NCBI GenBank assembly: GCA_029260155.1
Contig: JAJDDU010000582.1
Coordinates: 1 to 5,320 of the forward strand
Direction: 5' to 3'
Length of the DNA: 5,320 bases
Source of the DNA: Phycisphaerae bacterium
GTDB taxonomy: Bacteria > Planctomycetota > Phycisphaerae > UBA1845
How positions within the stretch are numbered: the first letter of the stretch is position 1; every line of letters starts with the position of its first letter. The translations under genes and the position numbers were made by a program. The notes under the pieces were generated by a model. That model did not search any database and was not told the origin of the DNA. It saw nothing but the letters and a program-made list of their open reading frames with translations. Of the stretch, positions 1-5,320 are shown one piece after another.

Positions 1-1717
1 AGTGGCATTCCAGGCAGTCCTCGCCGTAGTCGGGCTCCGTCATGATATCGAACAGCGACGTAGCGTGCTTCGAAGTCGTCCACTGCTCGAACTGCGGATG
101 ATGGTCGTCACCGCACAGACCGTGGCATGACTGGTGACAAGCGCCGCACATCGTCGAGTCCATATTCACGCCGATGATCACGTTCTCACCGTCCGCCGCG
201 TGCGCGCTACCCGGACCGTGGCAATTCTCACATTGCACGCCCGCCAGGTGCGGCGTGGTGTCGAGATTCACGAAGCCGCTGGCTACGCCGTAGCCAACCG
301 AGTGGCACGGAAAGCACAGCGGGTTGCCGCCCTCTCCGTCGTCGGTGAGCGTATGGAATGCCGTGGAGTGAATCGTGCCTCCCCAATCGGCGTGCTCCGG
401 TTCGTGGCACTCGCCGCAGGCGGTCGCCCCGATGTAGAGCAGAGGCCCTTCCATCCGACCGGTGAAATTCACCGTCAGGCTGGAGAAGTCGAGCAGGTCG
501 ACGTCCGCGTCGCCGTCCAGGTCCGACCGGGCGAAGGCGTCCGCGCCGCAGTCTGGCGGCGGTATGGTGACGCCCGGACCGCCCACGCACTGGGCGAACA
601 ATGCGTAGTCGAAGACGTCCACGTCGCAGTCCAGATCGACGCATCCGTGTGATCTGCCGAAGGGGTCTATGCCCGCCGGGGCTGGCACCTGTGGGCAGGA
701 ATCGCACGGGTCACCCACCGTGTCGCCGTCGGTGTCGGTCTGCACCAACCGGTGCATGATCGGGCAGTTGTCGCACGTGTCACCAAAGGTGTCCTCGTCG
801 GTGTCGAGTTGGTCCGGGTTCATGATCGCGACACAATTGTCACACGCGTCACCGACACCATCCACGTCGGAGTCCAGTTGGTCTGTATTGGCCAACTCGG
901 GACAGTTGTCCGCGTCATCGAGAATCCCGTCGCCGTCCATGTCGTTCGGGCCCGCAACCAACGGCCAGTTGCGCACGGCGGCCTGGTACACCTCGGCCGG
1001 ACCGAATTCCACCGGAGCCTGAGCCCACGCGACGATCTTGATGTCGGTTTGATTGACCCAACTCTCTTCGTCGAACGTGAGCGTCTGCTCGACGATCTCA
1101 CACCCACCGGGAGCGGGAGTCACGTCGGTCGTCGGCGCGGCTTGTTTGAATCCGTTGCGGTGGTGCGGCGGCTCCGCCGGCCAATGATCCAGCACCTGCG
1201 CGATGTAGATTCGCATCGTCTTGCCGACACCGCCGTCCTCCACGCAGGCCGTGGCCGTCACGCGAAAGGTCTGCGCGCCGGATTCTTCCACGCTGAGTTC
1301 AAGGGTAACATCCGTGGCAACGGCTCTGCGGGGCAGCAGGTGATTCGTTCGGTAGATGTCGTATTGCTGCTCGTGCTCGGGAATCGCACCAACCATAACG
1401 TCGATACCGTCGAAGACCGCGGTTGGCGTGTATTTGATAAGGTGGAAGGTCCACCGATCATGCGACCAAGGATTCTCGTATTCATCGAACACGTGGTACT
1501 GGACCATCGCCATCGAACCCTGGTACACCTCGGCAAGCATGTCCAACGCGGGCCCCGCGTCCTCGCACGACCCTCAGTAGACGCTGGTGAACTCTTCGAA
1601 CAGAACGACGCGGTCCGCACCGTGTGCGATACCCGCGATCGTCAGCGATCCGGCGAGCGCAGCCAGCAACCGGCGAGTCCGGTGGCTTTGGCGGGCAGCG
1701 TTTCGGCATTTTCTCAC
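1..1717 (-). CDS. Probable selenoprotein: exported thioredoxin-like (UxxC) / TSP3 / dockerin-like / multiheme cytochrome c fusion, 3' partial
   Basis: One frame runs 572 codons from GTG 1717 to the left edge, interrupted only by TGA 1574-1576 (residue 48). Residues 1-34 look like a signal peptide (Arg-rich n-region, then LLAALAGSLTIAGIA). Residues 36 to about 120 resemble a thioredoxin fold: VVLFEEFTSVY, then [TGA]GSC (C51), and a cis-Pro loop YTPTAVFDG (P98). Residues 120-250 are beta-rich and recall Omp28-type proteins. TSP3-like DxDGD/DNC repeats span 258-343, a dockerin-like module 358-420, and a cytochrome c554-like region starts at 426 with CXXCH at 434, 468, 496, 524 and 568. Inferred role: extracytoplasmic thiol/selenol redox chemistry coupled to heme electron transfer; the substrate is unknown. 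Heme c is attached outside the cytoplasm, so the heme part needs the signal peptide encoded before the TGA, which favours one read-through polypeptide. A pseudogene or sequencing error remains possible. The 3' end lies beyond the window. Confidence 0.88.
2..442 (-). other. Multiheme cytochrome c region (c554-like), partial
   Basis: Residues 426-572 contain five CXXCH heme-attachment motifs: CGECH 434, CFPCH 468, CENCH 496, CGACH 524 and CLECH 568, the last ending at position 2. The context YIGATACGECH, then HSTAFHTL, GVQCENCHGPGSAH and HHPQFEQWTTSKHA, fits cytochrome c554-type multiheme proteins. Free His residues are available as distal ligands. More hemes are likely beyond the left edge. 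Confidence 0.85.
458..646 (-). other. Internal dockerin-like (EF-hand) module of the selenoprotein
   Basis: Residues 358-420 contain DLDCDVDVFDYALF and DLDGDADVDLLDF loops around a Gly/Pro linker and end VNFTG, matching the C-terminal module of the repeat protein at the other end of the window. Here it is internal: the frame continues without a stop into the heme region. Confidence 0.7.
689..946 (-). other. Thrombospondin type 3-like calcium repeats of the selenoprotein
   Basis: Residues 258-343 carry DMDGDGILDDADNCP, then DSDVDGVGDACDNC, DTDEDTFGDTCDNCP and DTDGDTVGDPCDSCP. This is the DxDxDGxxDxxDNC pattern of TSP3 repeats, which bind calcium along a rigid extended stalk. It probably acts as a spacer between the thioredoxin-like and heme parts. 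Confidence 0.85.
1545..1561 (-). promoter_or_regulatory. Candidate bacterial SECIS hairpin
   Basis: Reading the minus strand, GACGCGG (1561-1555) pairs with CCGCGTT (1551-1545). This gives a 7-bp stem, with a terminal G-U pair, closed by the loop GGC (1554-1552). The loop starts after 19 nt of spacing from the TGA. Bacterial SECIS elements lie in the coding sequence just after the UGA, with an apical loop roughly 16-37 nt downstream and a G in the first two loop positions; this hairpin meets both rules. A possible outer GTC/GAC pairing (1571-1569 with 1543-1541) could lengthen it. GC-rich DNA makes chance hairpins common, so the TGA position is the stronger evidence. Confidence 0.6.
1574..1576 (-). 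other. In-frame TGA, likely selenocysteine codon (Sec48)
   Basis: The TGA replaces the first Cys of a thioredoxin-type CxxC, giving Y-U-G-S-C with resolving Cys at residue 51. It is the only in-frame stop between the GTG at 1717 and the left edge, although the frame stays open for over 520 codons after it with recognisable domains throughout. Sec in place of the attacking Cys of a thioredoxin-like UxxC motif is a well-known selenoprotein arrangement. Trp is written TGG in all three genes here, and reassigning TGA to Trp or Gly would leave the motif without its first Cys. The two complete gene ends in the window use TAG. Confidence 0.85.
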
Positions 1718-1722
1718 TACTA

Positions 1723-1728
1723 CCTCCC
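1723..1728 (-). promoter_or_regulatory. Ribosome binding site of the selenoprotein gene
   Basis: GGGAGG lies 5 nt upstream of GTG 1717, an in-frame start directly before an Arg-rich signal peptide. The ATG a few bases downstream (1709) is in another frame and leads to an unrelated reading, so this Shine-Dalgarno site decides the start. It also shows that the 47 codons before the TGA are probably translated. Confidence 0.75.
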
Positions 1729-1803
1729 AACGCGGCGTCCGGCCGTTCATCGCAGCCGATGTCGATTGAAGTTCGAGCTTCGGCGATCCGATCCTACTGA
1801 GTT

Positions 1804-1809
1804 ATTGTA
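1804..1809 (-). promoter_or_regulatory. Weak candidate -10 element (TACAAT) for the minus-strand gene
   Basis: TACAAT differs from the sigma-70 -10 consensus at one base and sits in the only clearly AT-rich patch of the divergent intergenic region (about 1796-1840). It would give a leader of about 80 nt. No good -35 hexamer is seen at 16-18 nt spacing, so this is a tentative call. Confidence 0.25.
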
Positions 1810-2096
1810 CTTAATGGTAAGGAAAACGAACGCTTTATGCAACACTTCGTACCACGCGCTCACCGAGCAAGGGTCAGCCGCAGGGCCTCACGCGGTTGGC
1901 ATCTCACGTACAACCTCTGATCGCCGATACGCCGCTCGGCGGCAATGTCGCGGCGGGTCAATATCGGTCCGGGGCTGGACGCCACCCAAAACGTGATGCA
2001 CGAACCGGGATTGGTCGATGTGTTGCATTGTGGCGGACAGACGCCCCCCCAGCGTAATCGAGAGATGTTGGGTTCCCACTCTGGGCACGATTTGAG

Positions 2097-2104
2097 AAGG
2101 AGGA
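2097..2104 (+). promoter_or_regulatory. Ribosome binding site of the WD40 gene
   Basis: AAGGAGGA, a near-perfect Shine-Dalgarno sequence, ends its GGAGG core 5 nt before GTG 2109. It fixes the GTG start, which is followed directly by a signal peptide. Confidence 0.8.
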
Positions 2105-2108
2105 TTTC

Positions 2109-3314
2109 GTGAGAGTAATTAAGCATCCGTATCGGGTCCAGTCGGCGATCTTGACGGCGGTCCTGTGCGCCGCGACAGCGACGGCGATGTCCGCAGAAAA
2201 CTCCCCGGCCGAGAAACACCTCTCAAGGCCTCAAAAAGGTTCGGTAGCGGAAGTCAATCTGTATGCCCAGCAGATGAAGGCGTGCCAGGCCGCACATGAG
2301 AAAGGTGACGCAGCAGGTGCAGCGGAAAACCTCTCCAAGACGGCTGAGCATTTGCGCGGCTGGGAGCATCAATTCATGTCGCAGTTGATCGTGGACTCGC
2401 ATCCTGATCACTCGCCCGGCAGCCTGCGTATGGAGACTGCGCCGACTCCCGGCGTGCCGTACCGCTTCGCGACACTGGACCCGCAGAACAAGCGATTGGC
2501 GTACGCTTGTGGTGACGGATCGATCCGCATCTGCAGCCTCAAACGCGGCGAGGAAAACGCCACGCCCCGCGTCGTGCAGAATCCTCACATCGGGATGCTC
2601 TTCTCGGCCGCCTTCACGCAGGATGGTCGATTCTTCGCGGCCGGAGACGAACGGGGCAACGTTGCGGTCTTCGATGCGCGCACGTGGGAAGAGACGGCGC
2701 TGTTGCAGGATGGCGACGTTCCGGTGCGTGATCTCGCCATCAGCCCCGACGGTTTGCGCGTCATCTCGGAGCATCGAGACGGCATGATGTTCTGGGACGT
2801 CAAGAAGCGGAGCAAGATTGCGAAATTGGTCAAGCGTTACACATTTCTCTACCCGGGCTCGGTTCAATTCCTCCCCAAAGGTGACTTGGCCGTCGTCGGA
2901 GGTTTCTACGAAGTCAAGGTTTTCGACGCAGCCACCGGTCAGTTTGTGCGGGAGATGATGCACCAACCGTACGCCATGAGCTTATCGGTCAGCCACGACG
3001 GGACACTCGTGGCGTCGGGGACGCGTGGGTCGCTGCCGCGGTCCGTGGCGGTGTTCGAGATCGCTACTGGTCGCCAGGTGTTCGAAGCCTCCACACACCG
3101 CAAGGGAATCTCCGGCGTCGCGTTTGCGCCGGAAGATGACCGCGCGCTGTCTTCGAGCGCGGACGGAACGCTTCGCTTCTGGCATGTCTCGACGGGAGTT
3201 GAGGTCTTTCGAATCAACATCGGCCACCCATTTGGCGATGTCGCATTCACCAATGACCGCCAACTGCTTACGTGGCAAGATCGTGTGGGAGTGCACTACA
3301 TCCAAAAGCAGTAG
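2109..3314 (+). CDS. Exported WD40 beta-propeller protein
   Basis: 401 residues, complete, GTG start and TAG stop. Residues 1 to about 29 form a signal peptide (basic start RVIKHPYR, hydrophobic core AILTAVLCAATATA, likely cleavage after AMSA), placing the product outside the cytoplasm. Residues 45-100 are helical and Ala-rich and end in LRGWEHQF (82-89). This resembles the 'RGWEW' linker that joins TPR-like helices to WD40 repeats in planctomycete Ser/Thr kinase proteins. About seven WD40-like blades follow, near 118-145, 161-193, 204-232, 249-279, 287-322, 332-362 and 374-399. They are recognisable from patterns such as 'FSAAFTQDGRFFAAGDERG', 'ISPDGLRVIS', 'SADGTLRFWHVSTG' and 'VKVFDAATGQ', and are sufficient for one closed propeller. 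There is no kinase or other catalytic domain, so a protein-binding scaffold role is likely; the partner is unknown. The gene is divergent from the selenoprotein gene and convergent with the repeat-protein gene, so it is probably transcribed alone. Confidence 0.9.
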   Translation: MRVIKHPYRVQSAILTAVLCAATATAMSAENSPAEKHLSRPQKGSVAEVNLYAQQMKACQAAHEKGDAAGAAENLSKTAEHLRGWEHQFMSQLIVDSHPDHSPGSLRMETAPTPGVPYRFATLDPQNKRLAYACGDGSIRICSLKRGEENATPRVVQNPHIGMLFSAAFTQDGRFFAAGDERGNVAVFDARTWEETALLQDGDVPVRDLAISPDGLRVISEHRDGMMFWDVKKRSKIAKLVKRYTFLYPGSVQFLPKGDLAVVGGFYEVKVFDAATGQFVREMMHQPYAMSLSVSHDGTLVASGTRGSLPRSVAVFEIATGRQVFEASTHRKGISGVAFAPEDDRALSSSADGTLRFWHVSTGVEVFRINIGHPFGDVAFTNDRQLLTWQDRVGVHYIQKQ

Positions 3315-3538
3315 TCGGGTGTCGACAACGTCTCGGCACACCAAACACGTCGCGCGTCCCTGCACTCGTCACGCACGAGGGGTGACGCTACGACTTGGGT
3401 GGTCGCGCCGAGCGGCGGCGGTGCTCACTCGATCGATCTCGGTTCTCAGATGATGTCGGTTTGCCCAAACTGCGTGCCGGCGCCGACGCCGACTTCGGTC
3501 CGGGCAATTGCAGAGTCCGCCAAGCCTGGACTATCGCG
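3315..3538. other. Convergent intergenic region
   Basis: These 224 bp lie between the stop codons of the WD40 gene and the repeat-protein gene. No convincing coding frame or RNA gene is seen. One perfect 6-bp inverted repeat is present (3367-3372 with 3382-3387), and several short GC-rich palindromes occur near 3475-3490. No clear intrinsic terminator with a T-tract is visible on either strand. Confidence 0.6.
3367..3387. terminator. Weak hairpin, possible bidirectional transcription end
   Basis: CGTCAC (3367-3372) and GTGACG (3382-3387) form a 6-bp stem around a 9-nt loop, midway between two convergent genes. There is no T-tract on either side. The call rests mainly on its position and could be chance in GC-rich DNA. 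Confidence 0.2.
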
Positions 3539-5320
3539 CTACGTCCCGGTGAAGTTCAGCTGGTACGCGGCAAAATCGGCGAAATCGATGTCGCCGTCGT
3601 CGTCTGCGTCGAAACACTGACAATCGATGGACAATCCCGGTGGATCCGGAACGCCAACGGGTCCTGTTCTGCAATCAAAGAAAATGACCAAGTCTTCCAG
3701 ATCGACGAATCCATCGCCGTCGCTGTCACCGATTCCTAGACACTCGACGCACGAATCACCCTCCTCATCGCACATCGGCCGTTCCGGGTCCACGCACGGT
3801 ACGCTCCCCGGCTGGCAGTCCAGTTCGGCATCGCAAGTCTCGGTACCGTCGCAGAATAATCCGTTGTCGCAGCTACTGTCGTTGGCCGCGTTGACGACGA
3901 CGTCGTTGATTTCGTCGCAGGAATCGTCAGTACAGGCCACGCCGTCATCAATGTTCGGGGGCGTTCCCGCCTGACAATCCAGCGCCGCGTCGCAGGTCTC
4001 AGCTCCATCGCAAAACAGAGCGTTCTGGCAGTTGGCATCGTTCGCCGTGCTCACGACGACATCGAGGACGTCGTCGCAGGAATCGTCGGTGCACGCTACA
4101 CCGTCGTCGATCACTGGTGGCGTTCCGGCTTGGCAATTCAGAACCGTGTCACAAGTTTCAGCCCCGTCGCAGAACAGGCCGTTGTCGCAGTTGGCGTCGT
4201 TGGGCGTGTTCACGATGACGTCGAGGATCTCGTCGCAGGAGTCGTCGGTACAGGCCACGCCGTCATCAGTGTTCGGGGGCGTTCCCGCCTGGCAATCCAG
4301 CAGAGCGTCACACGTTTCAGCGCCATCGCAGAACAACGCGTTGTCGCAGAGGCTGTCGTTCGGAGTGTTGACGCAGGCACTCGCAACACAGCTATCCACC
4401 GTGCAGTCCGCTCCGTCATCGCAATTCATCGCGGAGCCTGCCACGCAGGCGTTGGTGAGCAGATTGCACGTCTCGGCACTATTGCAGGCGTCCGAATCGT
4501 CACACTCCGAGTCGAACTTGCAACAGCTGGGCACGGGTGTGCCCAGCTGACAGTCCAGCACCGCGTCGCACGTCTCAACGCCGTCGCAGAACAGCCCGTT
4601 GTCGCAGTTGGCGTTGTTCGGCGCGTTCACGATGACGTCGAGGATCTCGTCGCAGGAGTCGTCGGTACACGCTACACCATCATCGATGCTCGGCGTCGTG
4701 CCGGCTTGGCAACCCAGCACCGCATCGCACGTCTCAGCCCCATCACAAAACAGCCCGTTGTCGCAATTGGCCGCGTTGGGCGCACTCACGACGACATCAC
4801 CAACTTCGTCGCACGAGTCATCCGTGCAAGAGACGCCATCATCGATAGCAGGCGGAGTGCCCGTCTGACAATCCAACACCGTATCGCACGTCTCAGCCCC
4901 ATCACAGAACAGCCCGTTGTCACAGTTGGCGTTGTTCGGCGTATTGACGATGGCATCGTTGATTTCGTCGCAGGAGTCGTCGGTGCAAGCCACGCCGTCA
5001 TCGACGCTCGGCGCCGTGCCGGCTTGGCATCCCAGCACCGCGTCGCACGTCTCGACACCATCGCAAAACAGTGCGTTCTGACAGCTGGCGTCGCTCGGCG
5101 TGTTCACGATGACATCGAGCACCTCGTCGCACGAGTCGTCGGTACACGCTACACCGTCATCTATGCTCGGCGCCGTTCCAGCTTGGCAATTCAATACCGC
5201 ATCGCACGTCTCGGCCCCGTCGCAGTACAGCCCGTTGTCACAGTTGATGTTGTTCGGTGTGTTCACTATGGTATTGAGCACCTCGTCGCACGAGTCGTCG
5301 GTACACGCTACACCGTCATC
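3539..5320 (-). CDS. Cys/Asp-rich tandem-repeat extracellular protein with C-terminal dockerin-like module, 5' partial
   Basis: 593 codons are visible, ending at TAG 3539-3541; the frame is open to the right edge, so the start, any signal peptide and probably more repeats lie outside. GTG 5281 is not the start: it is a Val codon inside a repeat whose first part continues upstream. The body is eight 53-residue units of the form DDGVACTDDSCDE... VNTPNDANCDNGLFCDGAETCD...CQAGTPP, each with six Cys at unit positions 6, 11, 27, 33, 39 and 45, plus a divergent stretch between units 5 and 6. These recall CTDC-type repeats found in secreted proteins of myxobacteria, planctomycetes and Dictyostelium. 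The last 67 residues carry EF-hand-like loops DSDGDGFVDLEDL and DADDDGDIDFADF and end NFTGT. No enzyme domain is seen. A disulfide-rich, acidic, probably calcium-binding surface or matrix protein is the likely role; this is inference. Confidence 0.9.
   Translation of the reverse strand, partial: DDGVACTDDSCDEVLNTIVNTPNNINCDNGLYCDGAETCDAVLNCQAGTAPSIDDGVACTDDSCDEVLDVIVNTPSDASCQNALFCDGVETCDAVLGCQAGTAPSVDDGVACTDDSCDEINDAIVNTPNNANCDNGLFCDGAETCDTVLDCQTGTPPAIDDGVSCTDDSCDEVGDVVVSAPNAANCDNGLFCDGAETCDAVLGCQAGTTPSIDDGVACTDDSCDEILDVIVNAPNNANCDNGLFCDGVETCDAVLDCQLGTPVPSCCKFDSECDDSDACNSAETCNLLTNACVAGSAMNCDDGADCTVDSCVASACVNTPNDSLCDNALFCDGAETCDALLDCQAGTPPNTDDGVACTDDSCDEILDVIVNTPNDANCDNGLFCDGAETCDTVLNCQAGTPPVIDDGVACTDDSCDDVLDVVVSTANDANCQNALFCDGAETCDAALDCQAGTPPNIDDGVACTDDSCDEINDVVVNAANDSSCDNGLFCDGTETCDAELDCQPGSVPCVDPERPMCDEEGDSCVECLGIGDSDGDGFVDLEDLVIFFDCRTGPVGVPDPPGLSIDCQCFDADDDGDIDFADFAAYQLNFTGT
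3542..3742 (-). other. C-terminal dockerin-like (EF-hand) module
   Basis: The last 67 residues contain two Asp-rich calcium-loop motifs (DSDGDGFVDLEDL and DADDDGDIDFADF) separated by a Gly/Pro-rich linker, and end LNFTGT. Such paired loops with a terminal 'FTG' are a common C-terminal ending of secreted planctomycete proteins. By analogy they are thought to bind calcium and perhaps attach the protein; the partner is not known. Confidence 0.75.
3791..4267 (-). repeat. Tandem 159-bp coding repeats, units 6-8
   Basis: Units begin at 4267, 4108 and 3949, again 159 bp apart. They share the motif of units 1-5 with small differences: SCDD in unit 7, QNALFC in unit 7, ETCDAELDCQPGS in unit 8. Unit 8 loses the register near its end and passes into a short Cys-containing linker before the dockerin-like module. 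Confidence 0.85.
4268..4537 (-). repeat. Divergent, partly degenerate repeat segment
   Basis: This stretch (about 90 codons) interrupts the regular array. It opens with a CC pair and a unit-like run (CDDSDACNSAETC), then a unit with CTVDSC followed by ASACVNTPND. The regular units have Val or Ile where this segment has the Cys before VNTP. It then returns to the standard LFCDGAETCD form. It may represent the ancestral Cys-richer unit from which the regular units derive. Confidence 0.75.
4538..5320 (-). repeat. Tandem 159-bp coding repeats, units 1-5
   Basis: Successive units begin at 5320, 5161, 5002, 4843 and 4684, exactly 159 bp (53 codons) apart, without indels until unit 5 diverges after its CQLGT. 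The DNA itself is strongly conserved: the block encoding DDSCDE recurs almost unchanged in each unit. Changes are concentrated in the middle (around VNTPN) and at the unit end. This suggests recent expansion or gene-conversion homogenisation. Confidence 0.9.

Larger units (their letters stand above)
1718..2108. other. Divergent intergenic region
   Basis: These 391 bp separate the outward-facing start codons of the selenoprotein gene and the WD40 gene and presumably hold both promoters. It contains the two ribosome binding sites, the AT-rich patch near 1796-1840, a run of seven C at 2044-2050 and small GC-rich inverted repeats around 1930-1945. Short open frames cross it on the minus strand (for example about 1888-2088), but they lack a convincing ribosome binding site and show no domain. 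I see no RNA gene or mobile element here. Confidence 0.6.

Noticed and set aside
134..707. Open frames of 159-172 codons on both strands over the heme region
   Set aside because: They are out of frame with the CXXCH motifs and have Arg/Ala/His-rich, low-information translations typical of shadow frames.
1574..1576. TGA reassigned to Trp or Gly (alternative genetic code)
   Set aside because: Trp is TGG throughout the three genes, only one in-frame TGA occurs in some 1560 codons, and the position calls for a Cys-like residue. Genome-wide codon use would settle it.
1574..1717. A 47-codon stand-alone peptide ending at the TGA, with a separate downstream gene
   Set aside because: The peptide stops inside a thioredoxin fold. 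The nearest downstream ATG (about 1540) has no good ribosome binding site and would produce a cytochrome with no signal peptide, which could not receive heme c outside the cytoplasm.
752..1996. 414-codon plus-strand open frame opposite the selenoprotein gene
   Set aside because: It has no recognisable domain or ribosome binding site and lies antisense to a frame full of clear motifs; it is a GC-rich shadow frame.
2223..2966. 247-codon minus-strand frame within the WD40 gene
   Set aside because: It is antisense to well-defined propeller blades and has no domain or start signal of its own.
4032..4550. Ser-rich plus-strand frame opposite the tandem repeats
   Set aside because: Its repetitive sequence (SSQESSVQATPSS-like) is just the complement of the 159-bp coding units.
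5279..5281. GTG 5281 as the start of the repeat protein
   Set aside because: The frame continues upstream to the edge with another repeat beginning (DDGVACTDDSCDE), so this GTG is an internal Val codon.
3950..5320. CRISPR-like or non-coding satellite array
   Set aside because: The period is exactly 53 codons, the reading frame is maintained, Cys positions are kept and there is no repeat/spacer structure.

Overview
The window looks like part of a planctomycete-type genome (Planctomycetota, perhaps a Phycisphaerae-like lineage). It is GC-rich, and it encodes three secreted-type proteins. Two carry the Asp-rich, dockerin/EF-hand-like module ending in 'NFTG' that is common in that phylum. The third has the 'RGWE' linker plus WD40 propeller often seen in planctomycete proteins. 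The assignment rests on protein style only; no phylogenetic marker is present.

Layout. (1) Positions 1717 to 1, minus strand, running off the left edge: one 572-codon reading frame that is open throughout except for a single in-frame TGA at 1574-1576. Before the TGA is a signal peptide and the start of a thioredoxin-like fold. After it come the rest of that fold, a beta-rich domain, thrombospondin type 3 (TSP3)-like calcium repeats, a dockerin-like module and at least five CXXCH heme c sites. The TGA falls where the first Cys of the thioredoxin CxxC motif should be (Y-[TGA]-G-S-C). A GC-rich hairpin with a G-starting loop lies 19 nt downstream, as expected for a bacterial SECIS element. The best reading is a selenocysteine-containing, thioredoxin-like multiheme cytochrome c. 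A conventional gene caller would split it at the TGA and lose the signal peptide and active site. (2) Positions 1718-2108: a divergent intergenic region with a ribosome binding site at each end and one AT-rich patch holding a weak promoter candidate. (3) Positions 2109-3314, plus strand: a complete exported WD40 protein. (4) Positions 3315-3538: a convergent intergenic region with one weak hairpin. (5) Positions 3539-5320, minus strand, running off the right edge: a Cys- and Asp-rich protein built of eight near-identical 53-residue (159-bp) units, interrupted by one divergent unit and ending in a dockerin-like module.

How they might work together is inference only. All three products appear to act outside the cytoplasm. 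The left gene would join a thiol/selenol redox site to a heme electron-transfer chain. The right gene makes a protein with six Cys per repeat that probably needs disulfide formation. Nothing in the sequence shows that the proteins interact, and the genes do not form an operon (minus, plus, minus). No selenocysteine machinery (selA, selB, selC, selD), RNA gene, mobile element or CRISPR array is visible in the window.
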